DNA from: an uncultured Prevotellaceae bacterium
GTDB taxonomy: Bacteria; Bacteroidota; Bacteroidia; Bacteroidales; Bacteroidaceae
Reading direction: 5' to 3'
Length of the DNA stretch: 64,000 nucleotides
Assembly: GCA_900318815.1 (NCBI GenBank)
Contig: ONMA01000030.1
Span: 24,053 to 88,052, forward strand
Under the pieces are notes generated by a model. The model had not been told where the DNA came from and searched no databases. It worked only from the letters and a program-made list of their open reading frames with translations. Positions 1 through 7,853 of the stretch are shown here, one piece after another; the first letter of the stretch is position 1, and every line of letters begins with the position of its first letter. The translations under genes were made by a program, and so were the position numbers.

Positions 1-744
1 ATCTTCATCAGCCTTTATCAGCTGAAGCACCCTTTGGAACAAATCACTATCCTCACCAGCGAGCAGGTGTCCTTTACCCGTCACAATAAACCGCTGCGTG
101 CTCTTGTAGAACTTTCCTTCCTCCACCACCTCCTCGAGCCAATCGAGGGCAATGTCAGCATCCACAACACCGACGATGACACCTTTGTCGTTATGCACAG
201 GCACGCCGTATGTAGTCACCATCGCCCTGGCCCCGTCCTTATCGAAATAAGGCTCACACCAGTTGCCGCCATTCTTGGCTATTGTCTCGTTGAAGAAATC
301 CATCATCGTATAGTCATGGTCTGCCGAGCCTAACTGCATGGTCTCAATGGTCCCGTCATCCCTTCTGACGGAATACGGTTCGAACCAGCGTCCTTTCTGG
401 GGGAAGTAATTCGGCACGAAAGAGACCGTACCTCCCAAGATGGAAGGGTTGTTCTCCACCAGTTTGTGGGTAATTGAATACATCCACTCCGGATCATCCA
501 GCCCGTCGGCCACCACCCAGGCCATGTTATCCACCGTCACCTCCACAGCAGCCAGTTTGTTACGAATACAAAGGTAGATGGCGTTCATCTCGCGCTCTAT
601 CAGTTTCTCCACCGTCCTGTGGATAATATTCTGCGCCGAGTAGTACAGCAACCCCGTTGTGAGTTCCAGCAAGAAGGCAGCACCGATGATGAGAGTGAGC
701 GGCAGGTTATGCCTGACCATTGAGGTGAGTCGATTCCAAATCAT
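1..744 (-). CDS. Cache-domain membrane sensor, N-terminal part (runs off the window)
   Basis: Open without interruption for 248 codons from ATG at 744 to the left edge. The N-terminus has one hydrophobic segment (about residues 13-35), then a long extracytoplasmic region with the features of a dCache domain: WVVADGLDDPEWM, then GGTVSFVPNYFP, then YTMMDFFNE and GVVDADIALDWL. Such domains bind small ligands outside the cell and pass a signal to a cytoplasmic output domain, which lies outside the window. As the last gene of an operon that begins with a STAS protein, a SpoIIE-type phosphatase output is plausible, but that is inference. It starts 66 bases after the MATE gene ends, so it is probably co-transcribed. 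Confidence 0.75.
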   Translation of the reverse strand, partial: MIWNRLTSMVRHNLPLTLIIGAAFLLELTTGLLYYSAQNIIHRTVEKLIEREMNAIYLCIRNKLAAVEVTVDNMAWVVADGLDDPEWMYSITHKLVENNPSILGGTVSFVPNYFPQKGRWFEPYSVRRDDGTIETMQLGSADHDYTMMDFFNETIAKNGGNWCEPYFDKDGARAMVTTYGVPVHNDKGVIVGVVDADIALDWLEEVVEEGKFYKSTQRFIVTGKGHLLAGEDSDLFQRVLQLIKADED

Positions 745-809
745 TGAGCATTGAACATTGAACGTTGAACATCAGATACTATCGGTCTCTCCCTTTCTAT
801 TGGCGCTAT

Positions 810-2216
810 CTATCCCTTGTTGCCTTTTAGCTCAAAACGAACGTGGGTCATCTTGTGGAGCAAAACGATGGCAGCGGCTTCGATGGCGTAAGCAATGAGG
901 TAACTGTACCACAGATAGCCGGGAGCAACATGCGACATCACCCACAAGACTGGAATCACCGTCAGCGAAAGGGCCAGCGAGATGAACAGCGCCATCCGGT
1001 GATGACCGTATAGTTTGTAGACCACCATGATGGTGTAGATATAGCAGAAGGGGATGAAACTGAGCGCAAAGATACGCAAGGCACGCACGCCTTCGGCAAT
1101 CAGGTCGTCATCCTGGGCACCGAAAAACCTCGTAATGGTTTCAGGTGCTATCCAGATAAAGACGCAAGTAATCAGCATGGCCAGGGTGATGAAACGGAAA
1201 GACTTGCTGATGACAAGACGGAATTTCTCGTTGTCTCCCTTGCCCACCTGTATAGCACCGAGCGACTGTACAGTACGACAGGTGCCGGAAAGGAAGAGAT
1301 TGTAGATGTAAAGGATGTTCATACAGACGGAGAAAGCAAAGATACCTACCCGGCCCATGGTGTTCAGCACGATGCTGTTGGCGCAGAACAGGAGCGCAGT
1401 AAGGCTGATGGAAGCAAGCGCCAAAGGAGCACCTTGCGACACCATGCTCTTGAGGGTTGTCCAGGCTCCCCTCTCCCCTTTGTCCGTTGACGGGGATTTT
1501 AAATCCCCGACTCCCCTCTCCCCTTTGTCTGTTGACGGGGATTTGAAATCCCCGACTATCCCTAAGCGATGACCAGGATAGCGGAAATGCCAACACATGA
1601 TGGCAATGCCGACGATATGACCGACAACGGTGGCCGTAGACGATCCTTCGATCCCCCATCCAAACCATTGGATAAAGATGATATCGCAACCAAGGTTAAC
1701 GGCATTGTCGATGAGGATAGCAATCGACACCAGTCGCGGACTGCCGTCGACGCCTACCATCGTGCCTAAGGCCCATGACATCATATAGGTAGGGGCACCT
1801 ATCATCAACGGGAAGAGATAGTCGCGCGTAGCAACATAGAGTTCCTCGTGAGAGCAAAGCCATCCCGTGATGTCGTCAGTAAAGAAAACACCAGCTACCG
1901 TCTGTAACAATCCAAAGGCCAGACAACCGATGGTAGAAAGGGTGAAGATATAGGAAGCCCGCGAATAGTCCTTCTTGCCTAATTCCATGCCCACAAGCAT
2001 GCCTGCACCTGTAGAGAGCAGCATGCTGACGGTAAACATGAACTGTGTGACGGGCTTTGAGAGGTTGATGGCACTCACGCCGTCCTCTCCAATCAGGTTT
2101 CCTACGATGATAGAGTCCACGACATTGCCCAGACAGGCTGAGAGGGCAATGAGGATGGATGACCACAGGAAGACCCAGAATTCTTTGTCGAAACCTTTCT
2201 TTTCTGCTTCAGTCAT
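810..2216 (-). CDS. MATE family efflux transporter
   Basis: A 468-residue polytopic membrane protein with about 12 hydrophobic segments and two MatE halves, typical of cation-coupled multidrug exporters. Recognisable features are the early segment LGNVVDSIIVGNLIGEDGVSAINLS and the later GAIQVGKGDNEKFR loop. Substrate unknown. It lies third in a minus-strand operon between an outer-membrane barrel and a Cache sensor. An odd feature is a 30-residue hydrophilic insert in the central cytoplasmic loop, made of two copies of a 15-residue unit (GDFKSPSTDKGERGV and GDLKSPSTDKGERGA) encoded by a palindromic 45-base DNA repeat. The reading frame is kept, so the protein may still work. Confidence 0.9.
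   Translation of the reverse strand: MTEAEKKGFDKEFWVFLWSSILIALSACLGNVVDSIIVGNLIGEDGVSAINLSKPVTQFMFTVSMLLSTGAGMLVGMELGKKDYSRASYIFTLSTIGCLAFGLLQTVAGVFFTDDITGWLCSHEELYVATRDYLFPLMIGAPTYMMSWALGTMVGVDGSPRLVSIAILIDNAVNLGCDIIFIQWFGWGIEGSSTATVVGHIVGIAIMCWHFRYPGHRLGIVGDFKSPSTDKGERGVGDLKSPSTDKGERGAWTTLKSMVSQGAPLALASISLTALLFCANSIVLNTMGRVGIFAFSVCMNILYIYNLFLSGTCRTVQSLGAIQVGKGDNEKFRLVISKSFRFITLAMLITCVFIWIAPETITRFFGAQDDDLIAEGVRALRIFALSFIPFCYIYTIMVVYKLYGHHRMALFISLALSLTVIPVLWVMSHVAPGYLWYSYLIAYAIEAAAIVLLHKMTHVRFELKGNKG
1466..1555. repeat. Two tandem 45-bp palindrome-bearing units inside the MATE gene
   Basis: Units at 1466-1510 and 1511-1555 differ at only two positions. Each carries a GC-rich palindrome of the form CGGGGATTT-AAATCCCCG. 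Because 45 is a multiple of three, the insertion adds 15 residues per unit without breaking the frame. It looks like an extragenic palindromic repeat that entered a coding region and was then duplicated. Confidence 0.85.
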
Positions 2217-2263
2217 TATGGTGATGATGCTTTTGTCCTATATTAGATACGAAAAAATTTTGT

Positions 2264-3607
2264 CTACCATTTAGTAGTGAACAGGCTGGGCGAAATGATG
2301 AATGAGAACCATCCCCAACGTGCTTGTAGACTGCTGCCATCTTGTTTCAGACGCTCCATCGTCTCTGTTCCCCTCATCTGGGTATAGCCTACCGAGAGCG
2401 CGATGTCCTTAGAGAACTGATAACTGGCCTGAAGGTCGACGCAATGGCCCAACGTCCTGTCAAGGTCACCCACCTTAGTGGCCACCGCCATATAGTGGTA
2501 CATGGCACGGCAAGAAAACTTGGCATTGGGTTTGTAGTAGGGGCCGATGAAGACATTCTGCAGTCCAGGGGAGAAACCGTGGGTATAGGCACTCTCATAG
2601 AAATAGTCCATGATGCCATAGAACTTTTTATTCGAACCATAAAGGGGAGCGAAACCACGCAACACTTCATGTCTCGGCATGCCAAACTTGCCACCATAAA
2701 GGTTTGGCACAAAATCGTCACCGCTCAGATAATCGTAGCCCACGGTAAGACCATATTGGTCTGTAGGAGAAATGGTAGCTTTCGCACTGGCCATCCAAGC
2801 ATCGATCTTAGTCGTCTCCATTTTTTTTGAGACGAACTTTCCTGCCTGCCGATAGTACGAGCCTTCAATCTTCAGAAAATGAGAGTGATAGTTGACGTAT
2901 CCACCATACATCTGCTGATCTACGGTACGGGCCGAATTAACTTTGTAATCCCATTCCTTGGTGTTGTTCTGTCCTGCCTGCAAGCCCATGTTCATAAAGA
3001 GCAGCGAGACGCCCAACGGGAAGTTCGCCACGTCGTAATGATACCATACCGTCTGTAAGGTCTTGTAAGGCTGTGCGCCGTCAACGTAATAGGTGCCGTT
3101 ATACACATTCCCGTTATTCTGATTATAAGCCAGTATGACATGTGCCTTGTGGCCATGACCTTCATAGCCCACTCGCGCCACGTCGTGTGTCTTGGATGCC
3201 ACGGCAAAGTCGTTAGGACCAATAATGCGCTCATCATCGTATGACAACGCCAAACGACCCAACTGTGCAAAGAGACCGTTCTTGGCGGTAATCTTTGCCC
3301 AGCCCTCATAAAGATTGAGTCCCTGATTGCCGCTCGCACCCCATACCGCCTTGTTCTGAATCACAGCGTGTACCTGCAGTCCACGCTGCTGGTAGTCCGC
3401 TTTGATACGGGTACGTCCTAAAAGGAAGCGTGACTTGTCTTCCACTTCAAGATCCCCCTTGTCTGTTTTCGGCATTCCGCCACCACAGGCTTCACCGTGA
3501 GTCATGAAGTCCAAGCCCAAGCTCAACTGATTAACCTTGGAGGAGTCCGTCTGAGCCCAACTCATTGTTGATGCCAGCAATAGCAGCATTATGCAATAGC
3601 TTCTCAT
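2264..3607 (-). CDS. Outer-membrane beta-barrel protein (alginate-export/porin-like)
   Basis: 447 residues with a signal peptide (MRSYCIMLLLLASTMSWAQ) and then alternating aromatic/polar strands throughout, ending in a short aromatic C-terminus (SLFTTKW), as in outer-membrane barrels. The early segment DKSRFLLGRTRIKADYQ and GLFAQLGRLALSYDDERI resemble the alginate-export/OprO-like barrel family. The substrate cannot be read from the sequence. It starts 14 bases after the STAS gene ends and is followed by MATE, so the operon may pair inner-membrane export with an outer-membrane channel; this link is inference. Confidence 0.75.
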   Translation of the reverse strand: MRSYCIMLLLLASTMSWAQTDSSKVNQLSLGLDFMTHGEACGGGMPKTDKGDLEVEDKSRFLLGRTRIKADYQQRGLQVHAVIQNKAVWGASGNQGLNLYEGWAKITAKNGLFAQLGRLALSYDDERIIGPNDFAVASKTHDVARVGYEGHGHKAHVILAYNQNNGNVYNGTYYVDGAQPYKTLQTVWYHYDVANFPLGVSLLFMNMGLQAGQNNTKEWDYKVNSARTVDQQMYGGYVNYHSHFLKIEGSYYRQAGKFVSKKMETTKIDAWMASAKATISPTDQYGLTVGYDYLSGDDFVPNLYGGKFGMPRHEVLRGFAPLYGSNKKFYGIMDYFYESAYTHGFSPGLQNVFIGPYYKPNAKFSCRAMYHYMAVATKVGDLDRTLGHCVDLQASYQFSKDIALSVGYTQMRGTETMERLKQDGSSLQARWGWFSFIISPSLFTTKW

Positions 3608-3621
3608 GATGTCGCTGCCAC

Positions 3622-3924
3622 TTATTCGAACTCGAAGATACTGATGAATCCTGTGAGCTTAAAGACATTCTTGATGTCGTCGTTCACACCGCGCAAGGTC
3701 ACCTTACTGCCACAGGTCTTAGCGCCCTTCAGGATACTGAGCAGGATACGCAGGCCGCTGGAGGCAATATATTCCAGGTTCGTGCAGTCGATAACGACGT
3801 CCTTCCCGTTGCTCTTATAGAGTGGTTTCAATACTTCTTCAGCCTCAACAGCTGCTGCGGTGTCCATTTCTCCTTCTAACGTGGCATAGAATTTGCCGTC
3901 CTTTTCTTCAATTTTTGTATTCAT
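3622..3924 (-). CDS. STAS-domain protein (anti-sigma factor antagonist-like)
   Basis: A stand-alone STAS domain of 100 residues. The conserved phosphorylatable serine region is present as LEYIASSGLRILLSIL (residues about 51-66), as in SpoIIAA/RsbV proteins, which switch partners when this serine is phosphorylated. First gene of the minus-strand operon. A matching anti-sigma kinase is not visible; the Cache sensor at the operon end may carry the phosphatase, but its output domain is beyond the edge. Confidence 0.88.
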   Translation of the reverse strand: MNTKIEEKDGKFYATLEGEMDTAAAVEAEEVLKPLYKSNGKDVVIDCTNLEYIASSGLRILLSILKGAKTCGSKVTLRGVNDDIKNVFKLTGFISIFEFE

Positions 3925-3973
3925 AATATCTATAGTTAAATAGTTCTTAACTGATGAATCAGAAATGTAATTG

Positions 3974-4005
3974 CAAAATTAGATAAAATTTCGAATTGCA
4001 GCAAA
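3974..4005 (-). promoter_or_regulatory. Bacteroidales promoter for the STAS operon
   Basis: On the minus strand a TTTG box (4002-4005) is separated by 20 bases from TAATTTTG (3974-3981), matching the TTTG / TAnnTTTG layout. The STAS start codon lies about 50 bases downstream. Confidence 0.6.
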
Positions 4006-4029
4006 TTTAAATGTATTTTTCTTCATAAA

Positions 4030-4049
4030 TTCGACCTGTAAGGTTGAAA
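4030..4049. repeat. Small palindromic repeat, also found at 44184-44203
   Basis: TTCGACCTGTAAGGTTGAAA occurs here and, identically, 40 kb away at 44184-44203. The arms TTCgACCT / AGGTtGAA are near-palindromic. It is best seen as a dispersed extragenic palindrome. Confidence 0.65.
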
Positions 4050-4054
4050 CATTT

Positions 4055-4462
4055 TCAATAAAGGAATCCAAGCATCCAAAGTGGCAGCTTGGCTCCGTCA
4101 GGAAGATCCCAGTCATCAGCAAAGATATAGGAATCTTCAACATCCGCAATCTGTGAGAAGTCTTTTCTCCTACCACCAATCTCAAAGGTATATTTGGAGT
4201 CAACCTTGAAGTTCCCCTGAGCCTTGCCATATTCCACGTTGTGAGACTCCGACAGGCAGCCTATAGCGAATGTTTCTCTGAGTGTTCCGATTTCCACATG
4301 CGAGGGTGCCAAGGCGTAAAGGATGTTAGGGTTCTCTAAGTACACCTTGTCAGGCTTTGTCAGCTTGCCAATCTTCTTTTTGTCAGAATACAACAGATTG
4401 AGCACTTTTGCATCTCCTAAATATTTCAGGTATGCCAATATAATTATACACGACTTATTCAT
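4055..4462 (-). pseudogene. C-terminal remnant of an AAA+ DUF4143 ATPase
   Basis: 135 codons that match only the tail of the AAA_14/DUF4143 ATPases: YLKYLGDAKVLNLLYSDKK, then VYLENPNILYALA, GTLRETFAIGCL and KYTFEIGGRRKDF, ending LPLWMLGFLY. These proteins usually have about 400 residues with a Walker A motif at the N-terminus; none is present here. The open frame overlaps the end of the neighbouring AAA gene by 8 bases, so the two were probably brought together by a deletion. Translation of the scrap is doubtful. Confidence 0.7.
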
Positions 4463-5876
4463 CCTTGAACAAGTCGTCCATAGTCACTACGCTCTTAACA
4501 ATATCGCTATGGCTATTTCTTCTTAGTCCGTAGGTCGTAACAAGAGTAGTGTGAACGGCTTTTTTGGTCTTTGTGTCAAGTTTGAAAGCTGTTTTCCGAT
4601 TACGCATTTTTTCCTCCTCTTCAGCATTGAAGGCGTAGTCATCATCAGCGTATTTCATTTCGCATAGATTGATGATGTCATCTTTTCTATCAATCAACAG
4701 GTCAATTTGTGCACCACGATGCTCTTCATTTGCTTCCGTACGCCATGAATAGACAGAACAGTTGACCCCTCGTATGCCAAGAGCTGACTTTATTTGCGGT
4801 ATATGCCAGAGGCACAGTCGTTCAAAAGCCAGTCCACTCCAACTGGTTCTTACTGGTGTGTCGATACTATTAGTCCAAAAATGATCATCATTCTCTTTAT
4901 TCTCTTTGATGAAGTTCAGATAGAACAACGTATAGTTGTCAATGAGCTGATAGAATGCTCCATGCGATTTCTTGCCAATAGCAGAGTATTTGCGGATAAA
5001 GCCACATTCTTCCAGGTCTCGTAATACGTCTGTGAACGTCTGGTTGTCAGACTGCTTAGTGATTTTTATGATCTCCTCCCGTTGTAATCCCTGGCGTACT
5101 CCACCCAAGGCATTGACAACCTTGATATATGCATCCGGGTATTTAAACAACGAAGCATAGAGTGCATCATATTCCTTTTGTAACTGACCATCGTTCTTAA
5201 AAAAGAGATTGTCGATATTCTGGTCAAGACTCCACTTCTTATTCATCATGCTCCAGTAATATGGAATGCCGCCCATAACCATATAACCCAATGTCAATTG
5301 CTTCCTGCTTAATTCAATGCCCCTTGATTCCATGTATTTTTCGCACTCATGGAGGGTAAACGGAACAACTCTTAATTTGATGTTGACACGATTGTGTAAG
5401 CCTCCATAACTATTCAGAATCTTCTTTTGGATCCAAGCCGTAGCACTTCCGCATACTATCAAAACGATGTCCTTCCTTGCACTTGCCCATCCATTCCAGA
5501 AGTGCTCCAAAGCACTAATAAGATTGGACCGAGGTGTATCCATCCATGGCAATTCATCAATAAAGATAACCTTCTTCCCCTTATTGTTTAACCCGCTTAT
5601 CAGGTCTGAAAGCATGTGAAAGGCATCCATCCACGACTTTGGGCGTCGAGGACGTTTCATTCCGCCCTGTCTCAATGATTCCTGAAACTCTGCCAACTGT
5701 TCTGTAAGAGTCCCCTTTGCCAGTCCTGTATGTTGGAATGAAAATTGGTAGTTGAAAGTCTCGCGTATCAGGTATGTCTTACCTACACGTCTACGTCCAT
5801 ATACAGCAACAAACTGCGATTCGTCAACTTCAAGTGTTGAAAGCAGTTCTTCCTTTTCAGTTTTTCTACCTATCAT
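4455..5876 (-). CDS. AAA+ ATPase with C-terminal DUF234 nuclease-like domain
   Basis: 473 residues. Walker A is GRRRVGKT (about 27-34), Walker B is KKVIFIDELPW (about 101-111) and a sensor-like SATAWIQKK follows. The middle has a winged-helix region, and the C-terminus shows a PD-(D/E)XK-like pattern AQIDLLIDRKDD...LCEMKYA typical of DUF234. This archaeal-ATPase-type family is very common in Bacteroidales, and its substrate is not known. The gene is apparently single, with a TATCTTTG -7 box at 5911-5918 about 35 bases before the start and an inverted repeat just upstream of that. Confidence 0.85.
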   Translation of the reverse strand: MIGRKTEKEELLSTLEVDESQFVAVYGRRRVGKTYLIRETFNYQFSFQHTGLAKGTLTEQLAEFQESLRQGGMKRPRRPKSWMDAFHMLSDLISGLNNKGKKVIFIDELPWMDTPRSNLISALEHFWNGWASARKDIVLIVCGSATAWIQKKILNSYGGLHNRVNIKLRVVPFTLHECEKYMESRGIELSRKQLTLGYMVMGGIPYYWSMMNKKWSLDQNIDNLFFKNDGQLQKEYDALYASLFKYPDAYIKVVNALGGVRQGLQREEIIKITKQSDNQTFTDVLRDLEECGFIRKYSAIGKKSHGAFYQLIDNYTLFYLNFIKENKENDDHFWTNSIDTPVRTSWSGLAFERLCLWHIPQIKSALGIRGVNCSVYSWRTEANEEHRGAQIDLLIDRKDDIINLCEMKYADDDYAFNAEEEEKMRNRKTAFKLDTKTKKAVHTTLVTTYGLRRNSHSDIVKSVVTMDDLFKDE

Positions 5877-5910
5877 CTTATGTAATAATTTATGGGGTTG
5901 ATTGTGGGTG

Positions 5911-5918
5911 CAAAGATA
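5911..5918 (-). promoter_or_regulatory. -7 box for the AAA/DUF234 gene
   Basis: TATCTTTG on the minus strand fits TAnnTTTG. No clear -33 box at standard spacing was found. Confidence 0.45.
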
Positions 5919-5932
5919 ACAAAAATATACTG

Positions 5933-5977
5933 AAGAGTGTGGAAAAGTAGTAAAAAAATCGACTTTTCCACACTCTT
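5933..5977. repeat. Perfect 16-bp inverted repeat
   Basis: Arms at 5933-5948 (AAGAGTGTGGAAAAGT) and 5962-5977 are exact reverse complements around a 13-base A-rich loop. It lies just upstream of the -7 box of the AAA/DUF234 gene, so it could be an operator; a terminator for upstream minus-strand transcription is the other option. Confidence 0.6.
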
Positions 5978-6050
5978 TGAGCCATTTTTATATGTTTCAG
6001 CCTGTAATTATGCATATTTCATCGCCTAACTTATTCCACTGAAAACAACG

Positions 6051-6083
6051 AGAGGACTGACAGATGCATACTGCCAGCCCTCT
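6051..6083 (-). terminator. Probable terminator hairpin after the RM-like operon
   Basis: In minus-strand RNA, 6083-6071 and 6063-6051 form a 13-bp stem with a 7-base loop; two of the pairs are G-U, which only pair in this orientation. It lies 23 bases beyond the last stop codon of the operon. The U-tract after it is weak. Confidence 0.55.
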
Positions 6084-6105
6084 TTTCGTATAGGTTCTGA
6101 AGATT

Positions 6106-6307
6106 CTAATATCCAAGATTCTGCTTGATGGAACCCTTCGACTCGTCGATGAAGGACTGGGAAATCCAGAAGCGTTTGTGGGCCTCGGTGACGGGGAAGA
6201 TACTGTCGCTCCATTATAGCGATAGCTTTTGTCTGCTCTGCACTAACAGGAAGCCCCAATGCTTTAAGCATATCTATGGTCTCGTATGCTTAATCCAGTT
6301 TTTCCAT
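6106..6307 (-). pseudogene. Broken small gene at the end of the RM-like operon
   Basis: Begins with ATG at 6307, seven bases after the HerA-like gene. It reads MEKLD, then an in-frame TAA (6290-6292), then AYETIDMLKALGLPVSAEQ and TKAIAIMER, then needs a frame change to continue IFPVTEAHKRFWISQSF, IDESKGSIKQNLGY and stop (6106-6108). Codon use and the tight spacing say this was once a real gene of about 70 residues, now with one nonsense codon and one frameshift. I do not recognise the family. Confidence 0.5.
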
Positions 6308-6313
6308 ATCTCA

Positions 6314-7849
6314 TTAAATTAGATGTGTAACTTTTATCTTCTGCCAAGGCTTGCCAATACCAAGAGCCATGTTGGCAGCATCTCTCGTAATGAGTTCTCC
6401 CTTCTGTAAACCAGCAATAGCTTGCTTAATTTCCAGAAGAATACCACCAGAAACACCGAACAAGTCCTTTATGACGCTGTCGTTCTGTTGCTGTTGTTTC
6501 ATAATAAGTGGATATTGGGCATTTGCATAGAAATCAAAGTATTTACTCTTAAAGCTTTCCATATTCTGAGTTGCCAGAATAATGCTCATACCTTTGTTTC
6601 TGCCCACAGCAATAAGTTCACGCAGAGGGCGATTGTCGAAGTCAAGCATGTAGTGCGCTTCATCGATAATGGTGAAATGGCGTAGTTCTACACGCTCTTC
6701 ATTTGTCTTTGCCATAGCACCGTCTTTGGGGAAGCGCCCAAGGTTTATAATATAGCTGTTATTCAGCAGATCAACCTTATCTTCATCTTCAAAGATATGA
6801 TTGTTAACCAACTGGGTCAACACAGATGTGATACTATCGTCCTTGTCTTGTTGCTTGTCAGGAAGCAAGTTCCTATAACTATCTAAAATTTCAGAAAAGG
6901 TAACGGGACGGAATTTCTTGTCTTTGTACGCATTTACAATTGCTGTACTCAAACGGCTATCCATATTTGCACTTATACTTGTGCGACTAATAGATCCTAA
7001 AGCAGAGGATAGTTCGGTGGCATATAGATTTACTTCATTAATTGGCTTTCCAGTAAAATCCTTAAATGGCGTGAAAGGCAGAGGCCGTTCTATAGGATTG
7101 AGTACTGCCTTGTAATTCGTATTAAACAACTGAAGCCATAGCTCATGCTGAGGATCTGAAAACTCTCCCTTATAGTCAAATAGCAAGAAGTTTACAGGAT
7201 AGTGCGTGTCTGTTGACAACTCACGGATTTGGTTTATAAGGACAGCAAGAAGGTTTGACTTTCCAGAACCAGTTGTACCTGCAATAAGAATTTGAGTATT
7301 TGCAATGCTTCGACTATTCATGTCTAAATATGCAGGCATTCCATTCTCGTACTGACCTATGAGAAGGTTCAATTCAGGAATATCACCACTTGCGCCATTA
7401 TTATTCTTTGGCTCAAAAAGCAGCCAGTCTTCCATTCCTCCTTCCTTCAACACGATATCTCGTCCACGCAAAATCTCTCTACCAATGGCACGCGCAATGA
7501 AACGTGGACTTCCCCAGTCCCCATCAACTTCATTATATCTCAATTTTAGCAATGCTTCGAAAAGCTTACCAACATCTGCCTTTGAGAAGAATGTCGTTGG
7601 GTAAGGAGTACTTTCTACTGGAAGGTTAAAACTCATCACATCCTCTACACTACGAGGGCTTCTATCACAAAGACCAGCAAAAAGACAAAGACGCAAAGGG
7701 ATACTCATATTCATTCTGACAGGGCCAACTCCTTCAGAATAATCTGTCAAATCAATATGACGACGCAAAGCATTAATTACATCTTGCATCTGGTCGTGCA
7801 TTCCACGTATAGAAGGAATACCATTTAAAACTACTTTACTTACATTCAT
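6314..7849 (-). CDS. HerA/FtsK-like ATPase with weakly DndE-like N-terminus
   Basis: 511 residues. Walker A is GTTGSGKSN (191-199); Walker B is HFTIIDEAHYML near residue 400, followed by a sensor region GMSIILATQNMESF. This is the HerA/VirB4/FtsK pattern of hexameric DNA translocases. The first 130 residues (VRMNMSIPLRLCLFAGLCDR) resemble the small DNA-binding protein DndE, but only faintly. It follows the DndD-like gene by 4 bases in the same operon, so the two ATPases probably act together. It could power DNA movement for the Res nuclease; that role is inferred from context. Confidence 0.8.
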   Translation of the reverse strand: MNVSKVVLNGIPSIRGMHDQMQDVINALRRHIDLTDYSEGVGPVRMNMSIPLRLCLFAGLCDRSPRSVEDVMSFNLPVESTPYPTTFFSKADVGKLFEALLKLRYNEVDGDWGSPRFIARAIGREILRGRDIVLKEGGMEDWLLFEPKNNNGASGDIPELNLLIGQYENGMPAYLDMNSRSIANTQILIAGTTGSGKSNLLAVLINQIRELSTDTHYPVNFLLFDYKGEFSDPQHELWLQLFNTNYKAVLNPIERPLPFTPFKDFTGKPINEVNLYATELSSALGSISRTSISANMDSRLSTAIVNAYKDKKFRPVTFSEILDSYRNLLPDKQQDKDDSITSVLTQLVNNHIFEDEDKVDLLNNSYIINLGRFPKDGAMAKTNEERVELRHFTIIDEAHYMLDFDNRPLRELIAVGRNKGMSIILATQNMESFKSKYFDFYANAQYPLIMKQQQQNDSVIKDLFGVSGGILLEIKQAIAGLQKGELITRDAANMALGIGKPWQKIKVTHLI

Positions 7850-7853
7850 ATCA

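Noticed and set aside
34-333. Plus-strand open frame at the left edge
   Set aside because: It is the complement of the Cache sensor, whose frame has clear domain features and biased codons.
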